From an uncultured Clostridia bacterium (GTDB lineage: Bacteria > Bacillota > Clostridia > Christensenellales > Aristaeellaceae): DNA of 17,550 nucleotides. Position 1 is the first letter of the stretch; each line of letters opens with the position of its first letter. The translations under genes and the position numbers were made by a program. Under the pieces are notes generated by a model that ran no database searches, was not told the DNA's origin, and was given only the letters and a program-made list of their open reading frames with translations. Shown piece after piece: positions 8,734 through 17,271 of the stretch. Location: the NCBI GenBank assembly GCA_934647305.1, contig CAKUFI010000056.1:1-17550 (forward strand), read 5' to 3'.

Positions 8734-11461
8734 TGAGCGATCGCAGCTCCTCCATACGGTTTTTCAGCGACTCGAGAATGGTCTTGTTGGTAGCGAGCTT
8801 TTCCTTTTCGGCCTCGACCAGCTGGGCGGGTGCCTTGGCCAGGAAGCCCTGGTTTTTGAGCTTGCCCTCCGCGCGGGCGATTTCGCCGGTCAGCCGGGCC
8901 TCTTCCTTGGTAAGGCGCGCCAGCTCCTTGTCCACGTCCACCAGGTCGCCCAGCGGGATGTAGATGTCGCCGGCGGCGCAGGAGCAGCTGGCTGACTTTT
9001 CGGGGTTGGGATCGCTTTCGCCGATTTCCTCCACGCTGCTGGCGAAGGCCAGGCGGCTGAAGTAGATCGAGGCGTGCGCGAGCGTTTCGGCCCAGCCCTC
9101 GCGCGGGCGCAGGATCAGGCGGGCACGGCGGCCGACGGACACGTTCATCTCGGCGCGCAGGTTGCGGATGGCGCGGATGGCGTCCATCACGCCCTCCATC
9201 TGCGCGGCCTGCTGCGGGAAGTCGTACTCCGCGCGGCACTCGGGCCAGGCGCTGACCATGATCGAGCCCTCGGTGCCCGGCATGTGGCGGAAGATTTCAT
9301 CCGTGATGAAGGGCATGAAGGGGTGCAGGAGCTTGAGCGTGCCGGTGAGCACGTAGGTGAGCACCTCGCGCACGGTGTTCTTCGAGGTCAGGTCGTCGCC
9401 GCTGAGGCGCGGCTTGGCCATCTCGATGTACCAGTCGCAGTAGCTGTTCCACAGGAAGTCGTAGGCCGCCTGCGCCGCCATGCCCAGGTCGAGATCCTCC
9501 ATGTGGCGGGTCACGTCGCGCACCGCGTCCTGATACCTCGTCAGAATCCACTGGTCAGCCAGCGTCAGGTGCTCCTTCACCGCGTCCAGGCCCTTCTGCT
9601 CGAAGTCCTCGCAGTTCATCAGCACGAAGCGCGCCGCGTTCCACAGCTTGTTGGCGAAGTTGCGGGCCGCCTCAACCTTTTCCTCGGAGCAGCGCAGGTC
9701 GTTGCCGGGGGACACGCCCAGCGCCAGCGAAATGCGCAGCGCGTCCGCGCCGTACTTGTCAATCAGCTCCAGCGGGTCGATGCCGTTGCCCAGGGATTTA
9801 CTCATCTTGCGGCCCTGCGCGTCGCGCACCAGGCCGTGCATGAGCACCGTGTGGAAGGGAGCCTGACCCATCTGCTCCACGCCGGAGAAGATCATGCGGG
9901 CCACCCAGAAGAAGATGATGTCGTAGCCGGACACCAGCACGCTGGTGGGGTAGAAATACTTCAGGTCCTCGGTTTCCTCCGGCCAGCCCAGCGTCGAGAA
10001 GGGCCACAGCGCCGAGGAGAACCAGGTATCCAGCACGTCCTCGTCCTGATTCATCGTCATGCAGCCGCACTTCGGGCACTTTTCAGGCGCCTCGGCTGCC
10101 ACGACGGTCTCGCCGCACTGCGCACAGTAGTAGGCCGGGATGCGGTGACCCCACCACAGCTGGCGGGAGATGCACCAGTCGCGGGTGTTTTCCATCCAGT
10201 TATAGAAGATCTTCGTGAAGCGCTCGGGCACGAAGCGGGTGTCGCCCCTTCTCACCGCCTCGATGGCCGGGCCGGCCAGGGGGGCCATCTTCACGAACCA
10301 CTGCCTGGATACCATGGGCTCGATCGTGTGGTGGCAGCGGTAGCAGGTGCCCACGTCGTGGGTCAGCGGCTCGATCGACTTGAGGCAGCCCGCCGCCTCG
10401 AGGTCGGCAAGGATGGCCTTGCGCGCCTCCATCGTGGTCATGCCGGCGTACTTGCCGCAGTCCAGCACCTCGGGCTCGCCCTCGCCCGCGCGTCCGCTGG
10501 CGATCAGCTCGGCCGCCTCGGCCGCTTCCTTCGCGCCGGTCATGTGGCCGTCATAGGTGAACACGCGCACGATGGGCAGATTGTGGCGCTGGCCCACCTC
10601 GAAGTCGTTCGGGTCGTGGGCGGGGGTGATCTTCACCACGCCGGTGCCCTTGGTCATGTCGGCGTGCTCGTCGCACACGATCGGGATTTCCTTGTTCAGC
10701 AGGGGAAGAATCACGTGGCAGCCGTGCAGGTGCTTATAGCGCGGGTCTTCCTCGTTGATGGCCACGGCGGTGTCGCCCAGCATGGTTTCGGGGCGGGTGG
10801 TGGCCAGCTCGAGCTGCTCGCCGGTCTCCTTCACGGTGTACAGCAGGTGCCAGAAGCTGCCGTTCTGGCTCTCGTATTCGACCTCGGCGTCGGAGATGGA
10901 GGTATTGCAGTGCGGGCACCAGTTAACCATGCGGCTGCCGCGGTAGATCAGGCCCTTCTTATACAGGCGCAGGAACACCTCGACGACCGCCTTGTTCAGG
11001 CCCTCGTCCATGGTGAAGCGCTCGCGGCTCCAGTCGCAGCTGGCACCCAGGCGGCGCTGCTGGCGCACGATGCGTCCGCCGTACTTTTCCTTCCAGGCCC
11101 AGGCGCGCTCCATGAAGCCGTCGCGGCCGATGTCCTGCTTGCTCAGGCCCTCCTTGCGCAGCGCCTCGATGATCTTGGCCTCGGTGGCGATGGAGGCGTG
11201 GTCGGTGCCGGGCAGCCACAGCGTGGGGTCGCCCTTCATGCGGTGGTAGCGGATCGGCGCGTCCTGCAGCATCGCGTCCAGCGCGTGGCCCATGTGCAGC
11301 TGGCCGGTCACGTTGGGCGGCGGCATCACGATGGTAAAGGGCTTCTTGCCGGGCACGCGGTGCGCCTTGAACAGGCCGCTGCCTTCCCATTCCTCGTACA
11401 GGCGGGTCTCGATTTCCTGCGGTGCGTACACCTTGCTCATCTCAAAGCGGGTTTCAGACAT
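8726..11461 (-). CDS. valS: valyl-tRNA synthetase
   Basis: A 911-residue class Ia synthetase that charges tRNA-Val and edits mischarged threonine. It carries the HIGH-type motif HMGH (56-59) after PPPNVTG, the KMSKS signature (about 552-556), Cys pairs such as CPHC and CAQC/CPKC, an anticodon-binding region, and the C-terminal valine-type coiled coil (about 845-911) with LARLTKEEARL. The frame is open to 11803, but the upstream part is T-box leader and the small gene. The start at 11461 is chosen because AAGGA lies 8 nt before it; the alternative ATG at 11470 has no space for a ribosome site. Expression should rise when uncharged tRNA-Val accumulates. Confidence 0.96.
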
Positions 11462-11508
11462 GCGATTCATCCTTTCATCTATCGTTGTTTGGTCGGTTAC
11501 GCGGTTTG

Positions 11509-11718
11509 TCAGAGTACCTTCATCGTCACGAGCGCGCCCAGCATGGCCAGCAGCAGCCCGCCCAGGCGCAGCAGGGTCTCGCGCTTTCCGTTTCCGCGGC
11601 TCAGGGGTCTGGCGAGAAAGGCGGCAAGCGCCCCGGTGATCAGCAGGGCCAGGCCGAGCGGACTGACGCGCGACAGGTCGCCCATCGGCGCGTCGAAGAT
11701 TTTTCCAAGCTGCTCCAT
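11509..11718 (-). CDS. small membrane protein between the T-box and valS
   Basis: A 69-residue protein with two hydrophobic segments (about 20-36 and 51-67) joined by a basic loop, LSRGNGKRETLLR, so probably a two-helix membrane protein. The frame extends up to 11793, but that part is T-box terminator sequence. The start at 11718 has AAGGAGGTT just upstream (11731-11723). It begins 27 nt after the terminator U-run and ends 47 nt before valS, so it is the first gene under T-box control. I do not recognise the family. Codon use looks like its neighbours. Confidence 0.65.
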   Translation of the reverse strand: MEQLGKIFDAPMGDLSRVSPLGLALLITGALAAFLARPLSRGNGKRETLLRLGGLLLAMLGALVTMKVL

Positions 11719-11744
11719 CCTGAACCTCCTTTTGGCATGGACGC

Positions 11745-11985
11745 AAAAAAACGCGCCCCAGTCTTCCTGGGACGCGTTTATGCGTGGTACCACCCGAATT
11801 CAAAGGCGAGTTCGCCTTCCTCGTGCGCGCGATAAGGGGCGCGGCCCCGCCGGGCTACTGCTGTTTCACCTCGGCCCCTCCAAGGCGACTTCCGCGCGCG
11901 CATCATGGGCGGCCTTTCAGCCGATGAACCGCCCTCTCTGCCTGACCGCCGGCACGTACTGCTCCTTGTCGCAGGGAATTATGAT
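11745..11985 (-). ncRNA. valine T-box leader
   Basis: The conserved T-box sequence is present as GGGTGGTACCACG (11795-11783); its UGGU can pair with the ACCA end of uncharged tRNA-Val. The terminator is AACGCGTCCCAG (11778-11767) pairing with CTGGGGCGCGTT (11761-11750), loop GAAGA, followed by a U7 run (11751-11745). Upstream, Stem I features are visible: AAGGAGCAGTA (about 11966-11956), CAGAGAGGGCGGTT, and GAAGTCGCC (11892-11884), where GTC at 11889-11887 is the likely valine specifier. By the known mechanism, uncharged tRNA stabilises the antiterminator and allows transcription into the small gene, valS and folC. Confidence 0.93.
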
Positions 11986-11990
11986 AATTC

Positions 11991-12019
11991 ATTATACCGC
12001 GTTTTGCGTCAGACGTCAA
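11991..12019 (-). promoter_or_regulatory. promoter of the T-box/valS unit
   Basis: TTGACG (12019-12014) and TATAAT (11996-11991) are separated by exactly 17 nt, close to the vegetative sigma consensus. The -35 box overlaps the pgsA stop codon (12018-12016). Transcription would begin just before Stem I of the T-box. Confidence 0.9.
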
Positions 12020-12564
12020 TCCTCTTTTGCCCCGGCTTCATTTTTAACACGATACTTGAAGTAATGCGAGACATAGTTGATCAGCGCGAAGAGCGCGAAA
12101 CCCACCGCGACCTTCATCAGTATGCCGCCCGCCTCGTGCAGCCAGGCGATTTCGTGCCAGGGATACACGCAGATGATCGACACGATGAACGTGACCGTGG
12201 TGATCTTGCCCGCCCAGTTGGAGTAGGGCACGACGTTGCGGCAGCGCACCAGCAGCGTTCCGCCGATGATGAGCACCAGCTCCTTGGCCAGGATGATGTA
12301 GAGGATCCACCAGGGCACATAGCCGCTCCTGCACAGGCAGTAGAGCATGCTCAGCGTCATCAGCTTGTCGGCCAGCGGGTCGGCCAGCTTGCCGAAATCG
12401 GTGATCTGGTGATACTTCCTGGCTAGGTACCCGTCTAGCATGTCGGTCAGCGCGGCCGTCACGAACACGACCAGTCCCCAGGTATAGGCGCCGCGCGCGT
12501 ACAGATACGTGAATACCGGCACCAGCAGCAGGCGGAATACGGTCAGAGCGTTCGGCAGATTCAT
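12016..12564 (-). CDS. pgsA: CDP-diacylglycerol-glycerol-3-phosphate 3-phosphatidyltransferase
   Basis: A 182-residue integral membrane enzyme that makes phosphatidylglycerol phosphate, the committed step to anionic phospholipids. The CDP-alcohol phosphotransferase motif is intact: DG, AR, then G, D and D in DGYLARKYHQITDFGKLADP (about residues 44-63), with DK shortly after. Hydrophobic segments surround it, and the opening MNLPNALTVFRLLLVPVF is typical. The start at 12564 is preferred over 12573 because GGAGG ends 9 nt before it, whereas the earlier ATG touches GGAGG. It lies 25 nt behind the phosphoesterase-like gene, with which it is probably co-transcribed. Confidence 0.93.
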   Translation of the reverse strand: MNLPNALTVFRLLLVPVFTYLYARGAYTWGLVVFVTAALTDMLDGYLARKYHQITDFGKLADPLADKLMTLSMLYCLCRSGYVPWWILYIILAKELVLIIGGTLLVRCRNVVPYSNWAGKITTVTFIVSIICVYPWHEIAWLHEAGGILMKVAVGFALFALINYVSHYFKYRVKNEAGAKED

Positions 12565-12589
12565 CGGTGTCATCCTCCATCTTTTCGCC

Positions 12590-13891
12590 TTACTCAGGAT
12601 CCATCAGGTGGTTGTTCATGGCGCTGGTCAGGGTGATCAGCGTGACCTTGGACTTGTTGGCCAGTCGGAAGCCGGGGGTATGGATGGCGTCGGTTGCGCC
12701 CAGGCCGCCGGTAACATAGACGCCGGTGCTGCCCGAGAGGCGATAGCCCTCAACCTGGCTGCGCGCGGGGAACCAGCCGTGGCGCGGCAGGTCGTCCGAG
12801 GGAATGTAGAGCGCGCCCACGAAGGGCAGCTTCCAGTTGCCGCCGCAGTAGTGCCCGGCCAGCACCAGGTCGACCGCCCGCAGGAAGGAATCGCTTTGCG
12901 AGGAGGTGTAGGCCGACTGCAGGAACTCGTCCGAGGGCGGCTGATGGGCCACGGCGATGTGCAGGTCATTGTCGGTCATCGACTTGACCGCCGCGCTCAG
13001 CGCGTCCAGGCACTGCTGCCGGTAGGAGGTGAAGGGGAGCGCGCGGTAGGCCGCGTCCAGCCCGTCAAGCACCTCCTGCGTCTCCAGCGTCACCTGCGCG
13101 CCCAGCCGGGAGAGCGTCTCCGAGGCGTTGACGTTGAGCAGGCTGGCGGGCGTGAGCCAGAGCGTCGACGCGCCCACCTTGATTGCGGTCGAGGTGTCCA
13201 GGTAGGTCGCGCCCAGCTCTTCCGCCTGTACGATCCAGTCCTCCAGCGTGAACTGCTCCAGCGTGCCGCTGCTCAGCGCGCGCGGTTCGTCCAGCATGGG
13301 CCCCGGGTCGGAATCGCCCGCGATGAAGTAGACTGGCTTGCCGCCCGTCATGCCGGAGAGCAGGTCGAGCAGCGGCTGCGCGTCGCCCTTTTTGCCCACC
13401 ATGTCGCCCGCCAGGATCGCGATGTCGTAATTCTGCTGATTGACCACGCTTAACAGCTTGGCCTGCTGATCGCCCATCGACTGGCCCTGCAGGTCGCTCA
13501 TCAGCAGGATGGTATAGCCCTCGAAGTCGGGACTCAGCCCGGCGATGGCCAGCGTGGCCTTATCCACCGCGATGTCCGAGTTGTTCATGAGCAGCAGCAT
13601 GGCAGCCAGCAGGATGGCCAGCGCCAGCAGGAACGCCACGAAGCCGTGGCCGCGCAGTATGTCCAGATGCAGCCGGGAAAACAGCCGGTCCAGCCTGCTG
13701 CGGAAGCGCGCCTCCTGCTTCTCGTCCGACTTGCCCTGGGTATAGTCGTTGAAGCGATGCGCCAGTTCTTTGCTGTACCGCTTGATCTGTACGCTGCCCG
13801 ATCTCAGGCCGCGCGACAGCTTCATGAACGTCTGTCCGCTTTGCGCGCCGCCTTTGTGCTGTTTTTTCTTCTTGCGATCGTTTTTCTTCAT
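12590..13891 (-). CDS. membrane-anchored metallophosphoesterase-like protein, divergent active site
   Basis: A 433-residue protein: a very basic N-terminus (residues 1-80), one membrane helix (about 84-102), then an outer calcineurin-like phosphoesterase domain. The five motifs are in the right order but altered: MSDLQG (Asp133, Gln135 where His is usual), AGDMVG (Asp163), AGDSD (Asp193 where the Asn of GNH is usual), AHQPP (His316) and GHYCGG (His347, Cys349 where the second His is usual). Relatives such as YkuE act at the membrane or on envelope substrates. With three metal ligands changed, catalysis is uncertain. TTGAGGA precedes the ATG. Array II lies directly upstream; pgsA follows. Confidence 0.75.
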   Translation of the reverse strand: MKKNDRKKKKQHKGGAQSGQTFMKLSRGLRSGSVQIKRYSKELAHRFNDYTQGKSDEKQEARFRSRLDRLFSRLHLDILRGHGFVAFLLALAILLAAMLLLMNNSDIAVDKATLAIAGLSPDFEGYTILLMSDLQGQSMGDQQAKLLSVVNQQNYDIAILAGDMVGKKGDAQPLLDLLSGMTGGKPVYFIAGDSDPGPMLDEPRALSSGTLEQFTLEDWIVQAEELGATYLDTSTAIKVGASTLWLTPASLLNVNASETLSRLGAQVTLETQEVLDGLDAAYRALPFTSYRQQCLDALSAAVKSMTDNDLHIAVAHQPPSDEFLQSAYTSSQSDSFLRAVDLVLAGHYCGGNWKLPFVGALYIPSDDLPRHGWFPARSQVEGYRLSGSTGVYVTGGLGATDAIHTPGFRLANKSKVTLITLTSAMNNHLMDPE

Positions 13892-13920
13892 GTCATATCC
13901 TCAAGGTTTCCTGTGGCCGG

Positions 13921-14326
13921 CCGGGCAGTGCCCGGTTCCATTAGCTGCCGGTCGGCAGGGCCGACGGCCACTTGCTGCCGCGGGTTGTATCGACGAATTC
14001 GGGAACCATAGATTGAAGTTCCCGAATTCTGCGAATCCGCAAGATTCCTTGCGGATTGTGGGTCGGCTTTGCCGACTCGGACTCGCCGGGGGAGGCTCCT
14101 GAAATACCCACATACCCTATCGATTGGAGAGGCGGCAGCAAGTGGGTGCAGGCTCAGCCTGCCGCTCCCCCGGAGCCCCCACCGAAGTCAGTGTGCTCAT
14201 CCTGCACAGGGGATTAAGGGCATCCCAGTGGGCGCTGCCCGCCTCGCACACCATCGTTCCGTCGATTCTCCAGCGCAGGCCGGGATGGAAGTATACGCTC
14301 CGCGGCCGGGTGCAGGCTCGGCCTGC
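13921..14326. repeat. hairpin array II
   Basis: This gap between vanY and the phosphoesterase-like gene holds: 13921-13935 (GGC-AGT-GCC core), 13948-13967 (CCG, bulged G, TCGGC pairing; AGG loop), 13995-14029 (12-11-12 hairpin), 14034-14057 (10 bp, ATTC loop), 14062-14076 (GGC-TTT-GCC), 14148-14162 (GGC-TCA-GCC), 14228-14242 (GGC-GCT-GCC) and 14312-14326 (GGC-TCG-GCC). CCGGGGGAG (14086-14094) can also pair with CTCCCCCGG (14165-14173), enclosing a 70-nt region. The last mini-hairpin starts 1 nt past the vanY stop. From about 14175 to 14311 the sequence is less structured and I see no credible gene in it. Confidence 0.85.
13995..14029 (+). repeat. 12-11-12 hairpin, copy 3
   Basis: GAATTCGGGAAC (13995-14006) pairs perfectly with GTTCCCGAATTC (14018-14029) around the loop CATAGATTGAA (14007-14017). 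It is preceded by GTATCGAC. Confidence 0.85.
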
Positions 14327-14327
14327 C

Positions 14328-15266
14328 TCAGTCCGGCACGAGCGAGTGGGTCTCGGACGAGGTGAGAGAGGGGTCGTCGCCCGCCTCGAGCAGGTCGAGG
14401 TAGGCCTCGAAGGACAGGCCGCTGTCCATGATCTCCTGCGCGCAGCTGCCCACGTAGCGCACGTGCCAGGGCTCGTAGGCGTAGCCGGTTTCCTCCTCCA
14501 TCCCCTTGGGGTAGCGGATGATGAAGCCATACTCGGCGCAGTGCTCGCTGAGCCACTTGAACGCGTCGGTGGTGTCGAACCAGGTATTGAGCACCATGCA
14601 GTCGGGACTGCTCAGATCCATGGCCAGGCCGGTCTGGTGCTCGGACTGACCGGGCTTGGCGTTGTACTTGGAGACGTGCTCCAGGCCATGCTCCTTGAGC
14701 CGCGTTTCGTAGATGTAGGCCTGCATGCCGTAGGAGCGGTAGCCCGACATGCCCACCAGCGTAATCCCGTCCGCAAGCGCCGCGTCGAACATGGCCTCCA
14801 GCGCGCGGGCGGCCGGCTCGCTCATCTGATTGGACACGTCGCCGATGCCGTCCTTGAAGCGCACGTCGGGCACGACCAGGTCGTCCGGCTCGTAATCCTT
14901 GGGCAGATCGTGGGTCTTGTTGACCAGGATCAGCCGGTCGACCAGCACGAGCGGCTCGTCGGACGGCGTTCGGGTCGGCCGGGCGGTCGGTGCGGTGGTG
15001 GGCGCTTTCGTCGGCACCTTGGTCGGTCTTTTCGTCGGGCTACCCGTCGGCGCGTCCGTCGGGGCCTCGGTGGGCACCTGAGTGGGCGCTTCGGTCGGCG
15101 CTTCAGTGGGTGCCTCCGTCGGGGCATTCGTCGGGGTCTCGGTTGGCGTGACCACCGGCGTTTCGGCCGGCGCGTCGGTCGCCGCGGGGACTTCCTCGGC
15201 ATATACCGTTCCGGTCAGCAGCGCGAGGCACAGCGCCAGCGCGCACAGCAGTTTGTTTTTCATCAT
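14328..15266 (-). CDS. secreted VanY-type D-alanyl-D-alanine carboxypeptidase
   Basis: A 312-residue exported protein. A signal peptide (about 1-23; MKNKLLCALALCLALLTG, cleavage near VYA-EE) is followed by a Thr-Pro-rich linker (about 34-101) and a peptidase M15B domain (about 125-290). Zinc and catalytic residues are in place: SEHQTGLAMD (His210, Asp217) and EPWHVRYVG (Glu265, His268), with SGYRSYGMQ (174-182) before them. The family trims the terminal D-Ala from peptidoglycan stem peptides outside the membrane. The ATG overlaps the hflX stop codon (ATGA), so translation is coupled. No vanRS-type regulators are nearby, so a role in ordinary wall maintenance is likelier than glycopeptide resistance. 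Confidence 0.9.
   Translation of the reverse strand: MMKNKLLCALALCLALLTGTVYAEEVPAATDAPAETPVVTPTETPTNAPTEAPTEAPTEAPTQVPTEAPTDAPTGSPTKRPTKVPTKAPTTAPTARPTRTPSDEPLVLVDRLILVNKTHDLPKDYEPDDLVVPDVRFKDGIGDVSNQMSEPAARALEAMFDAALADGITLVGMSGYRSYGMQAYIYETRLKEHGLEHVSKYNAKPGQSEHQTGLAMDLSSPDCMVLNTWFDTTDAFKWLSEHCAEYGFIIRYPKGMEEETGYAYEPWHVRYVGSCAQEIMDSGLSFEAYLDLLEAGDDPSLTSSETHSLVPD
14964..15167 (-). repeat. in-frame Thr-Pro repeat linker of the carboxypeptidase
   Basis: Residues 34-101 are built from units such as APTEAPTEAPT and KRPTKVPTKAPT, repeating with periods of 4 residues (12 bp). It is a tether between membrane or signal region and catalytic domain, and slippage could change its length without breaking the frame. 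Confidence 0.85.
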
Positions 15267-17038
15267 ATCAACTCCATTTGTCCCTCGGGCAGGCGCTTGG
15301 CTACCTGCTGATAGACCGCGCCGTCGAGCAGGCAGGTCACGCGCGTCCCCTCGGCCTCGTATTCTTCGGACAGCACCTGCCCGCGCGAATGAATGAGCGA
15401 GAGCACCGCGCCGTCGGTGTAGGGCACGAGGATGCGTGCCTTGTGCCGCATTTTGGCGATGCGTTTGCCGATCGCCTCGCGCAGCTCATCCAGTCCTTCG
15501 CCGCCCGAGGCCGAAATGCAGATCGCGTCGCTTCCGGCCAGCAGAGGCTCGGTCAGCCGGTCGCACTTGTTGTAGACCTCCAGCATGGGCTTTCCGGCGC
15601 AGCCCAGCTCGGAGAGCACCTGCATGACCACCTCGCGCTGGGCGCGCCACTGCTCGTCAGACACGTCCTGCACCACCAGCAGCAGGTCCGCGTACACTGT
15701 CTCCTCCAGCGTGGACTTGAACGCCTCGATCAGCTGGTGGGGGAGCTTGCGGATGAAGCCGACCGTATCGACCATCACGCACTCCCGGTTTTCAGGCAGC
15801 TCCACCCGGCGCATCGTGGGATCGAGCGTCGCGAACAGCTTATCCTCGACCAGCACGTCCGAGCCGGACAAAGCGTTGAGCAGGGTGGACTTGCCCGCGT
15901 TCGTGTAGCCCACCAGCGCCACCACCGTCTGCCCGGTCTTGCCGCGCCGGTCGCGCCGCAGCGCCCGCTGGCGGCTCAGCTCCTTGAGCTGCCCCTCCAG
16001 GTCGGCAATGCGCCGCTTGATGTGCCGCCGGTCGGTCTCCAGCTTGCTCTCGCCGGGGCCGCGCGTGCCGATGCCGCCGCCCAGCCGGGACAGATCCACG
16101 CCCAGGCCGATCAGCCGGGGCAGGTTGTACTTCATCTGTGCCAGCTCGACCTGCAGCTTGCCCTCGTGGGACTGCGCCCGCTGCGCGAAGATGTCCAGGA
16201 TCAGCGCCGCCCGGTCGATCACCCGCACGTGACCCATCGCGTCCTCCAGGTTGCGGGTCTGCGCGCCGGTCAGCTCCTCGTCGAAGATCACCAGGTCGAT
16301 CTCCATTGCCTGGCACCTCAGGCCCAGCTCGGCCGCCTTGCCTGAGCCGATGTAGGTCGCAGGGTCGGGCTTCTGCCGCTTCTGCAGCACCCGCGCCACC
16401 ACCACACCGCCCGCCGTGTGGGCCAGGCTCTGCAGCTCGTCCAGCGACTGCTCGCTGTCGGTCGATACCAGCATGACCCGCTCGGCCGTCTTTTCAAAGT
16501 TGCACTCGCGAATGGCGCGCAGCACCCGTTCGTCCGCCGCGTCGATCTCGTGCAGCCACTTCTCCTGCGGGATGCGGCCGGGCTTCACCGGGCCGTGGGT
16601 CACGATGGTCAGCTGGTCATACTCCATGTCGCCCAGGAACGCCGCCGTGATGCCGGTCGCCGCGCCGTCCTTCACGCCGATGGCGCACATCGCGTCAAAG
16701 CGCATCAGCCGCAGCGCCTGCTCGTCCACGTCGGACAGCCGCGCGTCTCCGCCCGGATGCGTGTGGATGCAGCGGATGCCCGACAGGCGCTCTACGTTCC
16801 TTCGCAGCGTCCGCTCGGGCAGCGATACATTGCTTGCCGAGCCGACCGAAATCTCCAGCACCTCGCCGTCGCGGCTCAGGTACACCATCAGCTCCCGGTT
16901 CAGCTGGTCGGTAAAGCGCACCAGCGTCGCCATCAGCCGGTCGGGCAGGAACTTGTCGCGCTCCAGCTCCGCGTCAAACAGCTTCTCCAGTTCATCCAGC
17001 GCCGATTGCCGGATACCTTCAATATTTCCTCGAATCAT
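15263..17038 (-). CDS. hflX: GTPase HflX with N-terminal JAMM-like domain
   Basis: A 591-residue protein. Residues about 185-370 are the HflX N-terminal region (GSGKAAEL at 231-238, GGGIGTRGPGESK at 320-332). The GTPase follows: G1 GYTNAGKST (377-385), G3 DTVGF (424-428), G4 NKCD (490-493). In the family it binds the 50S subunit and splits stalled or stressed ribosomes. The first roughly 180 residues are extra compared with E. coli HflX (426 residues) and hold Glu49, His92, His94, Ser102 and Asp105 in the JAMM pattern (HxH, 7 residues, S, 2 residues, D). The frame is open to 17248, but GGGAGG at 17054-17049 selects the ATG at 17038; beyond it is array III. Confidence 0.93.
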   Translation of the reverse strand: MIRGNIEGIRQSALDELEKLFDAELERDKFLPDRLMATLVRFTDQLNRELMVYLSRDGEVLEISVGSASNVSLPERTLRRNVERLSGIRCIHTHPGGDARLSDVDEQALRLMRFDAMCAIGVKDGAATGITAAFLGDMEYDQLTIVTHGPVKPGRIPQEKWLHEIDAADERVLRAIRECNFEKTAERVMLVSTDSEQSLDELQSLAHTAGGVVVARVLQKRQKPDPATYIGSGKAAELGLRCQAMEIDLVIFDEELTGAQTRNLEDAMGHVRVIDRAALILDIFAQRAQSHEGKLQVELAQMKYNLPRLIGLGVDLSRLGGGIGTRGPGESKLETDRRHIKRRIADLEGQLKELSRQRALRRDRRGKTGQTVVALVGYTNAGKSTLLNALSGSDVLVEDKLFATLDPTMRRVELPENRECVMVDTVGFIRKLPHQLIEAFKSTLEETVYADLLLVVQDVSDEQWRAQREVVMQVLSELGCAGKPMLEVYNKCDRLTEPLLAGSDAICISASGGEGLDELREAIGKRIAKMRHKARILVPYTDGAVLSLIHSRGQVLSEEYEAEGTRVTCLLDGAVYQQVAKRLPEGQMELI

Positions 17039-17108
17039 CTCTTCAATACCTCCCGGGCAGGCTGAGCCTGCAGGCTGAGCCTGCGGGCGGTGCTGACGCC
17101 GGCCACAC

Positions 17109-17143
17109 GAATCTGTCGGCCATAGATTAGAGCCTCCAGATTC
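17109..17143 (+). repeat. 12-11-12 hairpin, copy 4
   Basis: GAATCTGTCGGC (17109-17120) pairs with GCCTCCAGATTC (17132-17143) except for two central positions. The loop is CATAGATTAGA (17121-17131). Confidence 0.75.
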
Positions 17144-17271
17144 TCCGTGGTCTGAAGACTCGGGGCAGTGCCCCACAAGAGTTACGAAACGACCTGGCCG
17201 GGCAATGCCCGGTTCTACCTGCTGCCGGTCGGCAGTGCCGACGGCCATTTGTTGCCGCGTATCCTATCGAC

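Noticed and set aside
9074..12064. 996-residue open frame on the + strand
   Set aside because: It lies opposite valS and its T-box. It is rich in His, Val, Ala and Arg as expected for the complement of a GC-rich gene, and has no domain motif.
14117..14530. Open frame behind vanY and a CRISPR-like translated string (SIPACAGES-type)
   Set aside because: Only one such stretch exists, with no repeat and no spacer pattern. The frame starts inside vanY and ends in array palindromes.
14328..15266. VanY as a vancomycin resistance gene
   Set aside because: No vanRS, vanHAX or transposon context is present. The gene is coupled to hflX, and chromosomal VanY-type enzymes are common in wall maintenance.
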